64,000 bases of DNA from Cellulomonas chitinilytica (lineage in GTDB: Bacteria; Actinomycetota; Actinomycetes; Actinomycetales; Cellulomonadaceae): NCBI RefSeq assembly GCF_016862675.1, contig NZ_BONK01000011.1, forward strand, positions 1 to 64,000. Reading direction: 5' to 3'. A program made the translations under genes and the position numbers. The notes beneath the pieces were generated by a model. The model was not told the origin of the DNA. It saw only the letters and a program-made list of their open reading frames with translations, and made no database searches. Of the stretch, positions 19,083 through 28,318 are shown one piece after another; the stretch's first letter is position 1, and each line of letters begins with the position of its first letter.

Positions 19083-20738
19083 ATGACGCACACCCACGAC
19101 GTCGTGGTCGTCGGCGCGGGCCTCGCCGGCCTGGTCGCCACCGCCGAGCTGCTCGCCGCCGGCCGGCGGGTCACGCTCCTCGACGCGGAGCCCGCGGCCT
19201 CCCTCGGCGGTCAGGCCTTCTGGTCGTTCGGGGGCCTGTTCCTCGTCGACTCGCCCGAGCAGCGCCGCCTCGGCATCACGGACTCGGCCGAGCTCGCGCT
19301 CGCGGACTGGTTCGGCTCGGCCGCGTTCTCCGACGACGGGTCCGACCGCTGGGGACGCGCGTGGGCCGAGGTGTTCGTCGACTTCGCGGCGGGGGAGCTG
19401 CGGCCGTGGCTGCACGGCCAGGGCGTGCGCTGGTTCCCGTTCGTCCAGTGGGCGGAGCGCGGCGGCTACCTCGCGGACGGCCACGGCAACTCGGTGCCCC
19501 GGTTCCACGTCACGTGGGGCACCGGCCCGGGGATCCTCGAGCCGTTCGTGCGGGCGCTGCTCGACGCGCGTCGGGCCGGGCTCGCCGACGTGCGGTTCCG
19601 GCACCGCGTCACCTCGCTGGTCACCACCGACGGACGGGTCACCGGGGTGCGCGGCGAGGTCCTCGCGCCGTCCGACGTCGAGCGGGCCGTGCCGAGCTCC
19701 CGCGAGGTCGTCGAGCCGTTCGAGATCTCCGCGTCCCACGTCGTCGTCGCGACCGGCGGCATCGGCGCGAACCACGACCTCGTCCGCGCGACGTGGCCGG
19801 CGGAGGCCGGTCGCCTGCCGCAGCGGATGCTCTCGGGCGTCCCGGACCACGTGGACGGCTCCGGCATCGCCGCGGCCCGGACGGCCGGCGCCGCCGTCGT
19901 CCACGAGGACCGCATGTGGCACTACCCCGAGGGCATCACCAACCACTCGCCCGTGTGGTCGCAGCACGGCATCCGGATCCTCGCCGGACCGTCGTCGCTC
20001 TGGCTCGACGCCGACGGTCACCGCCTGCCCGTGCCGCTGTTCCCCGGCTTCGACTCCCTCGGCGCCCTTCAGCACATCACCACCCGGGGCGACGACCACT
20101 CGTGGTTCGTGCTCGACAAGACGATCCTCGGCTCGGAGTTCGCGCTCTCGGGGTCGGAGCAGAACCCCGACCTCACCGGCCGGAGCGTGCCCCAGCTGCT
20201 GCAGCGGGTGCTCCCCGGCGCCGTCGGCCCGGTCGAGGCGTTCGCGGAGCAGTCGGACGAGTTCATCTGGGCCGACACGCCCGCCGAGCTCGCCGCCCGG
20301 ATGAACGCCCTCACGGGCACGGACCGGATCGACGCGGCCGAGCTCGAGCGGACGATCGTCGCGCGTGACCGGCAGGTCGCCTCCGGCCTCGGCAAGGACC
20401 TGCAGGTCACCGCGACCGCGATGTCCCGCAGGTTCGTCGTCGACCGGCTGATCCGCGTCGCGAAGCCGCACCGGCTGCTCGACCCCGCGCACGGGCCGCT
20501 GCTCGCGGTCCGGCTGTCCGTGCTCACCCGCAAGACGCTCGGGGGCCTGCACACCGACCTCGAAGGGCGCGTCCTGCGTCCCGACGGCCAGGTGCTGCCG
20601 GGCCTGTGGGCGGTCGGCGAGGCGGCCGGCTTCGGCGGCGGCGGCGTGCACGGCCACCGCGCGCTCGAGGGGACGTTCCTCGGCGGCTGCCTGTTCACCG
20701 GGCGGACCACCGGCAGGGCGGTCGCGGCGACGCTGTGA
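19083..20738 (+). CDS. FAD-dependent dehydrogenase of the ketosteroid dehydrogenase/fumarate reductase family
   Basis: 551 residues. N-terminal dinucleotide-binding motif VVVVGAGLAGLVATAELLAAG (GxGxxG, residues 9-15), SLGGQAFWSFGGLF, a second FAD region VVVATGGIGANH, and a C-terminal GLWAVGEAAGFGGGGVHGHRALEGTFLGGCLFTGR. This matches actinobacterial 'FAD-binding dehydrogenase' proteins related to 3-ketosteroid-Δ1-dehydrogenase, whose real substrate is generally unknown. ATG 19083 is probably leaderless. Convergent with glgX. The etfBA genes 2.3 kb downstream could supply an electron acceptor, but they are not in the same operon. Confidence 0.85.
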   Translation: MTHTHDVVVVGAGLAGLVATAELLAAGRRVTLLDAEPAASLGGQAFWSFGGLFLVDSPEQRRLGITDSAELALADWFGSAAFSDDGSDRWGRAWAEVFVDFAAGELRPWLHGQGVRWFPFVQWAERGGYLADGHGNSVPRFHVTWGTGPGILEPFVRALLDARRAGLADVRFRHRVTSLVTTDGRVTGVRGEVLAPSDVERAVPSSREVVEPFEISASHVVVATGGIGANHDLVRATWPAEAGRLPQRMLSGVPDHVDGSGIAAARTAGAAVVHEDRMWHYPEGITNHSPVWSQHGIRILAGPSSLWLDADGHRLPVPLFPGFDSLGALQHITTRGDDHSWFVLDKTILGSEFALSGSEQNPDLTGRSVPQLLQRVLPGAVGPVEAFAEQSDEFIWADTPAELAARMNALTGTDRIDAAELERTIVARDRQVASGLGKDLQVTATAMSRRFVVDRLIRVAKPHRLLDPAHGPLLAVRLSVLTRKTLGGLHTDLEGRVLRPDGQVLPGLWAVGEAAGFGGGGVHGHRALEGTFLGGCLFTGRTTGRAVAATL

Positions 20739-20756
20739 ACCGGGCCGGCGCGTGGC

Positions 20757-22958
20757 TCAGCTCTCGAGCACGTAGACGCGCATGCTCAGCGGCTCCATCA
20801 CGGCCGGGTCGCCGGACTCGGCGTGCAGCCCGTTCGCGATCGCCGCGGCCCGCTCGTCGCCGGGGCTCTCCCACACGGAGTCCCACGCCAGCCGCCAGCG
20901 GCCCGGGTGCCCGTCGCCGAGCACCACGTCGACCGCGTCGAGCGCCCCGTTGATGACCAGGAGCACGGTGTCGACGTCGGGGGGAGCCGCGGTCCGCACC
21001 ATCTGCAGCGTCCGCACCGACGGGTCGTGCCAGCGCGCGTGGTCGAACGGCGCACCGTCGGCGTCGAACCACGCGAGGTCCTCACGGCGGCCCGGCAGCA
21101 CCGGCCGGCCCGCGTAGAAGTGCTCGGTGCGCAGCGCGGGGTGCTCCCGGCGCAGCGTGAGCAGCCACCGGGCGGTCGCGAGCAGGTCGTGCCGCCACGT
21201 CGACAGGTCCCAGCTCACCCACGACAGCTCGTTGTCCTGGCAGTACGCGTTGTTGTTCCCGCGCTGCGTGCGTCCCATCTCGTCGCCCGCGGTGATCATC
21301 GGGGTCCCGGCGGCCAGGACGAGCGTCGCGAGCAGGTTCCGGATCGAGCGCCGACGCAGCGGCACGATGTCCGCGCCCGGCGAGTCCCGGGCGACGGGAC
21401 CCTCGAGGCCGTGGTTCCACGACCGGTTGTCGTCGCTGCCGTCCCGGTTCTGCTCGCCGTTCGCGGCGTTGTGCTTGTGGTCGTACGCGACGAGGTCGGC
21501 GAGCGTGAAGCCGTCGTGCGCCGTCACGTAGTTGACGCTCGCGACGGGTCCGCGGGCCAGCGGCGGGTCCGAGTGCCCGAACAGGTCGACGGACCCCGAC
21601 AGCCGCGTCGCGAGGTCCCGGACCCGGTGACCGGGCAGGCCGTGCGCCGCCCGCGCCGGGTCGGCCAGCCAGAACGACCGGGCGGCGTTGCGGAACCGGT
21701 CGTTCCACTCGCCCCACGGCAGCCCGAACTGCCCCGTCCGCCACCCGCCCGGACCCACGTCCCAGGGCTCGGCGATGAGCTTGAGCGCGTGCAGGCTCGG
21801 GTCGGTGCGGGCCGCGACGAGCACAGGGTGGTGCGGGTTGAACCCCGCCGCGTCCCGGCCGAGCGTCACCGCCAGGTCGAACCGGAAGCCGTCGACACCG
21901 ACGACGTCGGCCCAGTACCGCAGCGAGTCGAGGGTGAGCCGGGTGACCTCGCTGCGGCGGAAGTCGAGCGAGTTGCCCGTGCCGGTGACGTCCGCGAGCG
22001 CGGCCGGCACGGACCCGTCGTGCGCGTAGTACAGCGGGTTGTCGAGGCCGCGGAACGCCACGTGCTGGCCGGGGAGGCCCCCTTCGCACGTGTGGTTGTA
22101 GACGACGTCGAGCAGCACCTCGATGCCCGCCTCGTGCAGCGTGTGCACCGCGGCCCGGACCTCGTCGAGCACCGCCGCCGGCCCGCCGTCCTGAGCCAGC
22201 CTCGTCGCGTAGGCGGCGTGCGGCGCGAAGAAGCCGAGCGTGCTGTAGCCCCAGTAGTTGGTCAGCCCCTTCGCGACGAGGTGCGGCTCGGAGGCGAACG
22301 CGTGCACGGGCAGCAGCTCGATCGCGGTGACGCCGAGCCCGAGCAGGTGGTCGATGACGGCCCGGTGCGCGAGGCCCGCGTACGTGCCGCGGAGCCGGGG
22401 CGGGACACCGGGGTGCAGCTGCGTGAGGCCGCGCACGTGCGCCTCGTAGACCACGGTCCGCGACCACGGGTGCCACGGCCGGTTCGCGGCCGGGTCGGGG
22501 CCGGGCAGCGCGCGCGTGTCGACGACGACCGAGTACGGCACGTGCCCGGCGGAGTCGCGCGGGTCGGCGGGCCCGTACGGGTCGCCCGCGAGGTCGGGGC
22601 CGACGACGTGCCCGTACGTCTCGGGTCCGTACGCCACCTCGCCGTCGAGCCCGCGCGCGTACGGGTCGACGAGCAGCTTGGCCGGGTTGTACCGCAGCCC
22701 CTGCTCCGGCTTCCACGGCCCGTGCGCGCGGAAGCCGTACCGCTGGCCGGGCCGGATGCCCGGGACGGACGCGCTGAAGACGCCGTGCGCGGGTCCGTGC
22801 AGCGTGATGCTCCGCTCGCGCGGTGCGTCCGCCGGTCCGTCGAACAGGCACAGCTCGACCGCGGTGGCGTGCGAGGCGAGGACGGCGACGTCCACGCCCT
22901 CGTCCGTGACGTGGACGCCGAGCCGCGGCGGTCGTCTGCGGGCGGGGGTCGCGTTCAC
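20757..22958 (-). CDS. glgX: Glycogen debranching enzyme GlgX (isoamylase family)
   Basis: Hydrolyses α-1,6 branches left by the phosphorylase. 733 residues: CBM48 (about 10-110), GH13 barrel (about 150-590), C-terminal β-domain. Nucleophile D361 in VDGFRFDLAVTLGRD, acid/base E397 in KLIAEPWDVGPGGW, and third acid in TAHDGFTLADLV. GTG 22958 is selected because a CACAAT box ends 6 nt upstream and because the family similarity begins near RLGVHV; the open frame further upstream overlaps etfB antisense and is not coding. Functionally part of the glgP/glgB cycle but in its own unit. Confidence 0.95.
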   Translation of the reverse strand: MNATPARRRPPRLGVHVTDEGVDVAVLASHATAVELCLFDGPADAPRERSITLHGPAHGVFSASVPGIRPGQRYGFRAHGPWKPEQGLRYNPAKLLVDPYARGLDGEVAYGPETYGHVVGPDLAGDPYGPADPRDSAGHVPYSVVVDTRALPGPDPAANRPWHPWSRTVVYEAHVRGLTQLHPGVPPRLRGTYAGLAHRAVIDHLLGLGVTAIELLPVHAFASEPHLVAKGLTNYWGYSTLGFFAPHAAYATRLAQDGGPAAVLDEVRAAVHTLHEAGIEVLLDVVYNHTCEGGLPGQHVAFRGLDNPLYYAHDGSVPAALADVTGTGNSLDFRRSEVTRLTLDSLRYWADVVGVDGFRFDLAVTLGRDAAGFNPHHPVLVAARTDPSLHALKLIAEPWDVGPGGWRTGQFGLPWGEWNDRFRNAARSFWLADPARAAHGLPGHRVRDLATRLSGSVDLFGHSDPPLARGPVASVNYVTAHDGFTLADLVAYDHKHNAANGEQNRDGSDDNRSWNHGLEGPVARDSPGADIVPLRRRSIRNLLATLVLAAGTPMITAGDEMGRTQRGNNNAYCQDNELSWVSWDLSTWRHDLLATARWLLTLRREHPALRTEHFYAGRPVLPGRREDLAWFDADGAPFDHARWHDPSVRTLQMVRTAAPPDVDTVLLVINGALDAVDVVLGDGHPGRWRLAWDSVWESPGDERAAAIANGLHAESGDPAVMEPLSMRVYVLES

Positions 22959-23048
22959 CCCGTCATTGTGGAGGACGGGCGGGCCGCGCGTGGGTCGAGA
23001 GCGTTTCCGGCAGGCGACACGGCGGTCCGGACGGGGCCTGCCGGGCGG

Positions 23049-23054
23049 TAACGT
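23049..23054 (+). promoter_or_regulatory. -10 box of etfBA, leaderless
   Basis: TAACGT, then 7 nt, then the GTG of etfB at 23062. No Shine-Dalgarno is present. Confidence 0.55.
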
Positions 23055-23061
23055 TCCGCGC

Positions 23062-23844
23062 GTGAGGATCGTCGTCTGTGTGAAGCACGTCCCGGACATC
23101 CAGTCGGAGCGGGCCCTCGGCCCCGACCGTCGCGTGGTGCGCGACGGCGGTGACGGGACCCTCAACGAGCTGGACGAGAACGCGCTCGAGGCCGCGCTGT
23201 CGATCGCCGAGACGGCGGGCGACGCGGAGGTCGTCGTGCTCACCGTCGGGCCGCAGGACGCGGTCGACGCGGTCCGCAAGGGCCTGCAGATGGGCGCCGA
23301 CGAGGCCGTGCACGTCGTCGACGACGCGATCGCCGGCTCGGACGTGATCGGCACGGCCCGGGTGCTCGCCGCCGCCGTGACGCACCTCGGGTCCGTCGAC
23401 CTGGTCGTGACCGGCATGGCGGGCCTCGACGGGCTCACGTCGCTGCTGCCGACCGCGCTGGCCCAGCTGCTCGACGTGCCGGCCCTGCCGCTCGCGGCGG
23501 AGCTCACCGTCGAGGGCACCACGGTGCGGGTGCGCCGCAACCTCGACCACGCGACCGAGGTGCTCGAGGCGACGCTGCCCGCGCTGGTGTCCGTCACGGA
23601 CCAGGCGAACGAGCCGCGCTACCCGAACTTCAAGGGCATCATGGCCGCCCGCAAGAAGCAGGTCACGACGCTCACGCTCGCCGACCTCGGGGTCGACGCG
23701 TCGTCCGTCGGCGCCGCGGGCGCCCGCACGGAGGTCCTCGAGGCCGCCGCCCGTCCGCCGCGCGAGAACCGGGTGCTGCTCACCGACGAGGGGGACGCGG
23801 GTCTGCGGCTCGCCGCGTACCTCGTCGAGCACAAGCTCGTCTGA
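23062..23844 (+). CDS. etfB: Electron transfer flavoprotein subunit beta
   Basis: Smaller subunit of the ETF heterodimer that takes electrons from acyl-CoA and related dehydrogenases; it binds the AMP cofactor. 260 residues starting MRIVVCVKHVPDIQSERAL-like (GTG start), with NELDENALEAALSI, VVVLTVGPQDAVDAVRKGLQMGADEAVHV, DLVVTGMAGLDG and the recognition segment EPRYPNFKGIMAARKK near residues 190-205. Followed by etfA after 67 bp. Confidence 0.95.
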   Translation: MRIVVCVKHVPDIQSERALGPDRRVVRDGGDGTLNELDENALEAALSIAETAGDAEVVVLTVGPQDAVDAVRKGLQMGADEAVHVVDDAIAGSDVIGTARVLAAAVTHLGSVDLVVTGMAGLDGLTSLLPTALAQLLDVPALPLAAELTVEGTTVRVRRNLDHATEVLEATLPALVSVTDQANEPRYPNFKGIMAARKKQVTTLTLADLGVDASSVGAAGARTEVLEAAARPPRENRVLLTDEGDAGLRLAAYLVEHKLV

Positions 23845-23851
23845 GCCCCGA

Positions 23852-23896
23852 CCCGCGCCACCGCCGCCCGCGCCACTGCCGTCCCGCGCCACCGCG
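23852..23896. repeat. Triplicated 15-nt repeat between etfB and etfA
   Basis: Three copies of CCCGCGCCACCGC(CG), starting at 23852, 23867 and 23883, fill most of the gap between the two genes. They contain no gene; they precede the etfA ribosome site. Confidence 0.75.
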
Positions 23897-23911
23897 AAGG
23901 AACTGAGAACC

Positions 23912-24898
23912 GTGACCACCACCGCACCCGTGCTCGTCCTGCTGGACCACACGCCCGACGGCGCCCTGCGCGGGCCCGTCCGCGAGGTCGTCACCCTCGC
24001 CCGTGAGCTCGCCGGCGACGCCGGTGTGCACGGCGCGTGGGCGGCCGACGCCGAGCTGGGCGCCGACGTGCTGGCCGACCTCGGGGCGCTCGGCGTCACG
24101 CGGGTGCACCGCCTCGTCGCCGACGCCGACACGCACCTGTCGGCCGTCCTGGCCGAGTCGCTGGACGCGGTCCTCACGGCCACGGGCGCCGGCCTGCTGC
24201 TGGCGGTCTCGTCGTTCGAGAACAAGGAGGTCGCCGCCCGCCTCGCGCTCAGCGCCGGTGCGGGCGTCGTCACCGACGCGGACGGCCTCGCCGTCGTCGA
24301 CGGGCGCTACGTCGCGTCGAAGACCGTGTTCGCCGGCACCTGGAACACCCGGTGCGCCGTGACGGCGCCGCTCGCCGTCGTCACCGTCAAGGCGAACGCC
24401 GTGCCGGCGAGCCCGGCCGCCGCACCCGTGGCGACCGAGGTCGTCGACCACGCGGTGACGGTCAGCGACGCCGCCCGGCGGGTCGCGCTCGTCGAGCGGG
24501 TCGAGCGGCCCGCGAGCGGGCGGCCCGACCTGGGCAGCGCCAACGTCGTCGTCGCCGGCGGCCGCGGGACCGAGGGCGACTTCTCGCCCGTCGAGGACCT
24601 CGCCGACGCGCTCGGCGCCGCCGTCGGTGCCACGCGTGTCGCGACGGACGAGGGGTGGATCGGCCACGACGCGCAGATCGGCCAGACGGGCGTGACGATC
24701 TCGCCGCGGCTGTACGTCGGCGCGGGAGTCTCGGGTGCCGTGCACCACCGGGGCGGCATGCAGGCGTCCGGCACGATCGTCGCCGTGAACTCCGACCCCG
24801 ACGCGCCGATCTTCGAGATCGCGGACTTCGGGGTGGTCGGCGACCTGTTCACGGTGCTGCCGCAGGCCGCGGCGGAGCTGCGCCGGCTCAAGGGCTGA
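23912..24898 (+). CDS. etfA: Electron transfer flavoprotein subunit alpha
   Basis: FAD-binding subunit of ETF. 328 residues; N-terminal domain (about 1-195) like EtfB, then the FAD domain with GGRGTEGDFSPVEDLADAL, GATRVATDEGWIGHDAQIGQTG, SPRLYVGAGVSGAVHH and VAVNSDPDAPIFEIADFG. GTG 23912 is preceded by AAGGA about 11 nt upstream. Co-transcribed with etfB. No ETF-quinone oxidoreductase or acyl-CoA dehydrogenase lies in the window. Confidence 0.95.
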   Translation: MTTTAPVLVLLDHTPDGALRGPVREVVTLARELAGDAGVHGAWAADAELGADVLADLGALGVTRVHRLVADADTHLSAVLAESLDAVLTATGAGLLLAVSSFENKEVAARLALSAGAGVVTDADGLAVVDGRYVASKTVFAGTWNTRCAVTAPLAVVTVKANAVPASPAAAPVATEVVDHAVTVSDAARRVALVERVERPASGRPDLGSANVVVAGGRGTEGDFSPVEDLADALGAAVGATRVATDEGWIGHDAQIGQTGVTISPRLYVGAGVSGAVHHRGGMQASGTIVAVNSDPDAPIFEIADFGVVGDLFTVLPQAAAELRRLKG

Positions 24899-24906
24899 CG
24901 GTCCGG

Positions 24907-24924
24907 CGGGTGGGCTTCCGCCCG
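24907..24924. terminator. Hairpin between convergent genes
   Basis: Seven-base stem CGGGTGG/CCGCCCG (one G-U pair) with loop GCTT, between the etfA stop and the stop of the convergent kinase gene; it would serve both directions. No U-tract, as is common in high-GC actinobacteria. Confidence 0.55.
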
Positions 24925-25914
24925 TCAGGACAGGTCGCGCAACCAGCGCAGCGTGGCGACCCCCTGGGCCGCCTGGAAGCGGCGCAGGTTCGGGATGCCG
25001 GGCGGCGGCGGCTGCAGCGAGCTCGCGACGAAGTAGCCGGACAGCCCGGCGAGCCCCGCGCGCAGGTCGTCGTCGGAGACGCCCTCCGACACGGCGTGCG
25101 ACCGGAACACGGCCGCCGGGTCGCCGCCGCCCTGCAGGGCCACGCTCGGCAGCATGAACGCGAGGTCGAGCCACGGTGCGCCGACGCTCGCGTGCGGCCA
25201 GTCGATGAGCCACACCCGGCGGTGGTCCTCGTCGATCATCACGTTGTCGGCCCGCAGGTCGCCGTGCACGAGCGAGTCGCCCGCGCACACCCGCAGCGCC
25301 TCCTGCTCCCAGCGGACGAGCTGCTCGTGGTGCGCGTCCGCCCAGCGGCCCACGTCGCCGGTGCGGGCGACGATCGTCTCGCGCGTCGCCTCGTCGACGT
25401 CGAGCAGCCGCCGCCACCCGGTGAAGTCCTCGGCGAGCTGGTCGTCCGTGCGGGGCAGCCCGTGCCCGGGCAGGGGCTCGACGTCCGCAAGCGCTCCCAC
25501 GGCGTCCGCGACGAGCACCAGGTCGTCAGGACGCCACGGCAGCTCGGGGGAGCGCCCGTGGACCACCTCGAAGCCGAGCAGCACCCACTCGCCGTCGTCG
25601 CTCGACCAGAGCAGCGGCGGGGCCGGGACCTCGGGCGGGAGGGCGGCGGCGACGCGGATCTCGTTGCGGGCGAGGTGCGGGGACACGGGGTTCTGCTCGG
25701 CGGACACCGCCTTGACGAACACGCCACGGCCGTCCTGGAGCTCGAGGACCGCCGCGAAGCCCGGGCTGAACCCGGAGGTGGCGCTGATCTCCGCCGTGAC
25801 CTGCGCACCTGCGAGCTCGGCGATGCGGGTCCGGACGTGCCGGGGGAGGTCACGCCAGTCGAGCCGCTGGCCGCTGAACGCGGGCGGCAGGGCGATGACG
25901 TCGTCGGCAGTCAC
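24925..25914 (-). CDS. Aminoglycoside-phosphotransferase-fold kinase
   Basis: 329 residues of the APH/choline kinase superfamily. Catalytic loop LVHGDLRADNVMI (Asp and Asn) and metal motif VWLIDWPHA are intact; N-lobe FVKAVSAEQ carries the probable ATP lysine. The phosphoryl acceptor cannot be told from sequence; many actinobacterial members are housekeeping small-molecule kinases rather than resistance enzymes. GTG at 25914 is preferred over GTG 25920 because a CAGGAT box ends 6 nt before it, fitting the leaderless pattern of this window. Divergent from the cysteine desulfurase. Confidence 0.85.
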   Translation of the reverse strand: MTADDVIALPPAFSGQRLDWRDLPRHVRTRIAELAGAQVTAEISATSGFSPGFAAVLELQDGRGVFVKAVSAEQNPVSPHLARNEIRVAAALPPEVPAPPLLWSSDDGEWVLLGFEVVHGRSPELPWRPDDLVLVADAVGALADVEPLPGHGLPRTDDQLAEDFTGWRRLLDVDEATRETIVARTGDVGRWADAHHEQLVRWEQEALRVCAGDSLVHGDLRADNVMIDEDHRRVWLIDWPHASVGAPWLDLAFMLPSVALQGGGDPAAVFRSHAVSEGVSDDDLRAGLAGLSGYFVASSLQPPPPGIPNLRRFQAAQGVATLRWLRDLS

Positions 25915-25981
25915 GCGCACATCCTGCCAGGTGCGGCGGTGATCACGGACGGGTGATTCCAGGTGGTGGCCGTCTGCTTCG

Positions 25982-25987
25982 TAGACT
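25982..25987 (+). promoter_or_regulatory. -10 box of the cysteine desulfurase operon, leaderless
   Basis: TAGACT, then 7 nt, then GTG at 25995. No Shine-Dalgarno. Identical -10 box and spacing to that of gatC (53000-53005). Confidence 0.6.
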
Positions 25988-25994
25988 GCTGCGG

Positions 25995-27191
25995 GTGAGC
26001 GTCTACCTGGATCATGCGGCGACCACGCCGATGGTCCCCGAGGCGGCGCGGGTGCTGGCCGACCAGCTGTTCCGCACGGGCAACCCGTCGTCGCTGCACG
26101 CGTCCGGCCGGGCGGCCCGTCGCGTCGTCGAGGAGTCGCGCGAGCGCACCGCCGCCGCGCTCGGCGCCCGGCCCAGCGAGGTCGTGTGGACGGCGGGCGG
26201 CACGGAGGCGGACAACCTCGCGGTCAAGGGCCTGTTCTGGTCCCGCCGGGCGCAGGACCCGTCGCGTCGCCGCATCCTCGTCTCGGCCGCGGAGCACCAC
26301 GCGGTGCTGGACCCCGCGTTCTGGATGGCGGAGCACGCCGGTGCCGAGCTCGTCCTGCTGCCCGTCGACGCCGACGGCGTGCTCGTGGTCGACGCGCTGC
26401 GCCGCGAGCTCGAGGCGCACGGCGACCAGGCGGCGCTGATCTCGGTCATGTGGGCGAACAACGAGGTGGGCGCGCTGCAGCCGCTCGACGACGTCGTCGC
26501 GCTGGCCCGCAGGTTCGGCGTCCCGGTGCACGCCGACGCGGTGCAGGCCGTCGGGCAGGTGCCGGTCGACTTCGCGGCGTCGGGTCTCGACGCGCTCACC
26601 GTCAGCGCGCACAAGCTGGGCGGACCGGGCGGTGTCGGCGCGCTGCTGGCCCGCCGGGGGCTCGACCTGACGCCGGTGCTGCACGGCGGCGGGCAGGAGC
26701 GCGGCGTGCGCTCGGGGACGCTCGACGCGCCGCTGATCGCGTCGTTCGGCGTCGCCGCCGACCTCGCGGTGACGGGCCGGGCCGAGCACGCCGCACGGGT
26801 CGGTGCGCTGCGGGACGACCTCGTCGCGCGGGTGCTCGCGGCGGTGCCCGGGGCCGTGCTGCGCGGTCCGGCGGACACCGCGCGCCGGTTGCCCGCCAAC
26901 GCGCACTTCACGTTCGCCGGCTGCGAGGGCGACTCGCTGCTCTACCTGCTCGACTCGGCGGGCGTCGAGGCGTCGACCGGGTCGGCGTGCCAGGCCGGGG
27001 TGCCGCGGCCGAGCCACGTGCTGCTCGCCATGGGCGTCGACGAGGACGTCGCGCGCGGCGCGCTGCGGTTCAGCCTGGGACGCACGAGCACCGCGGCCGA
27101 CGTCGAGGCGCTCCTGACGGTGCTGCCCGGCGTCGTGGAGCGGGCCCGCGCGGCCGGTCTGGCCGGGCGCGGCACGGCGGTGCCGGTCTGA
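25995..27191 (+). CDS. Cysteine desulfurase (IscS/NifS type)
   Basis: Pyridoxal-phosphate enzyme that moves sulfur from cysteine to its own cysteine. 398 residues: [15 protein letters not shown], cofactor-stacking His101 (SAAEHHAVL), Lys207 that binds the cofactor ([12 protein letters not shown]), and catalytic Cys332 in the flexible loop [10 protein letters not shown]. The stop overlaps the mnmA start (TGATG), so its main job is probably to hand sulfur to MnmA for tRNA thiolation; the same pair occurs in Mycobacterium. Transcription likely begins at the GTG itself. Confidence 0.94.
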   Translation: MSVYLDHAATTPMVPEAARVLADQLFRTGNPSSLHASGRAARRVVEESRERTAAALGARPSEVVWTAGGTEADNLAVKGLFWSRRAQDPSRRRILVSAAEHHAVLDPAFWMAEHAGAELVLLPVDADGVLVVDALRRELEAHGDQAALISVMWANNEVGALQPLDDVVALARRFGVPVHADAVQAVGQVPVDFAASGLDALTVSAHKLGGPGGVGALLARRGLDLTPVLHGGGQERGVRSGTLDAPLIASFGVAADLAVTGRAEHAARVGALRDDLVARVLAAVPGAVLRGPADTARRLPANAHFTFAGCEGDSLLYLLDSAGVEASTGSACQAGVPRPSHVLLAMGVDEDVARGALRFSLGRTSTAADVEALLTVLPGVVERARAAGLAGRGTAVPV

Positions 27192-28318
27192 TGCGGGTCC
27201 TCGCCGCCCTGTCCGGGGGTGTGGACTCGGCCGTCGCGGCGGCCCGCGCGGTCGACGCCGGGCACGACGTGGTCGGCGTGCACATGGCGCTGTCCCGCAC
27301 GCGGGACCAGTTCCGCACCGGGTCCCGCGGGTGCTGCTCGATCGAGGACGCCGGTGACGCCCGCCGGGCGGCGGACGTGCTCGGCATCCCCTACTACGTG
27401 TGGGACCTGTCCGAGCGGTTCGAGGAGACCGTTGTCGCCGACTTCCTCGCCGAGTACGAGGCCGGCAGGACCCCCAACCCGTGCGTGCGCTGCAACGAGC
27501 ACATCAAGTTCAGCGCCCTGCTCGACAAGGCGGTGGCGCTCGGGTTCGACGCGGTCTGCACCGGCCACTACGCGCGCATCGAGGTCGACGCCGACGGGTC
27601 GCGGGCGCTGCACCGGTCGGCGGACCCGGCCAAGGACCAGTCGTACGTGCTCGCCGTGATGGGCCCGGAGCGGCTGGCCCGCTCGATGTTCCCGCTCGGC
27701 GACGTGCCGTCGAAGGAGCAGACGCGGGCGGAGGCGGCCGCACGTGGGCTGTCGGTGTCCGCGAAGCCGGACTCCTACGACATCTGCTTCGTCGCCGACG
27801 GCGACACGCAGGGCTTCCTGCGGTCGCGGCTCGGCGAGCGGCCCGGGGAGATCGTCGACACCGCGGGCGAGGTCGTCGGGACGCACGACGGCGCCTACGC
27901 GTACACGGTCGGCCAGCGGCGCGGGCTGGCGCTCGGGCGTCCGGCGCCCGACGGGAAGCCGCGGTACGTCCTCGCGGTGGAGCCGGTGCGCAACCGGGTC
28001 GTGGTCGGGCCGGCCGACGAGCTCGAGGTGGCCGTCGTCGAGGCGGACCGGGCCGTCTGGTTCACGCCCGTCACCCGGGGGCCCCTCGCGTGCGCGGTGC
28101 AGGTCCGTGCCCACGGCGCGCCCGTCGAGGCGACCGCGTCGGTGCTCGACGACGGCAGCCTGTCGGTCGCCGTCGGGCCCGGGCTGCGCGGCGTCGCACC
28201 CGGCCAGTCGCTCGTGCTGTACGCCGGGACCCGGGTGCTCGGCCAGGCGACGGTCACCGGCACACGCCGGGGCGCGTCGCCCGTACGACCGGCACCCGCC
28301 GGCGGCCGGGCCTCGTGA
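27191..28318 (+). CDS. mnmA: tRNA 2-thiouridylase MnmA
   Basis: Adds sulfur to U34 of tRNAs for Glu, Gln and Lys using ATP. 375 residues: PP-loop SGGVDS (8-13), catalytic Cys98 in [12 protein letters not shown] and partner Cys199 in SYDICFVAD, tRNA-binding and C-terminal β-barrel. It receives sulfur from the coupled cysteine desulfurase. Its stop overlaps the GTG of the next gene (GTGA at 28315-28318). Confidence 0.96.
   Translation: MRVLAALSGGVDSAVAAARAVDAGHDVVGVHMALSRTRDQFRTGSRGCCSIEDAGDARRAADVLGIPYYVWDLSERFEETVVADFLAEYEAGRTPNPCVRCNEHIKFSALLDKAVALGFDAVCTGHYARIEVDADGSRALHRSADPAKDQSYVLAVMGPERLARSMFPLGDVPSKEQTRAEAAARGLSVSAKPDSYDICFVADGDTQGFLRSRLGERPGEIVDTAGEVVGTHDGAYAYTVGQRRGLALGRPAPDGKPRYVLAVEPVRNRVVVGPADELEVAVVEADRAVWFTPVTRGPLACAVQVRAHGAPVEATASVLDDGSLSVAVGPGLRGVAPGQSLVLYAGTRVLGQATVTGTRRGASPVRPAPAGGRAS

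Noticed and set aside
24925..25914. Aminoglycoside resistance gene
   Set aside because: The APH fold alone does not indicate resistance; there is no mobile context and the substrate-binding part does not match a known resistance enzyme that I can recognise.
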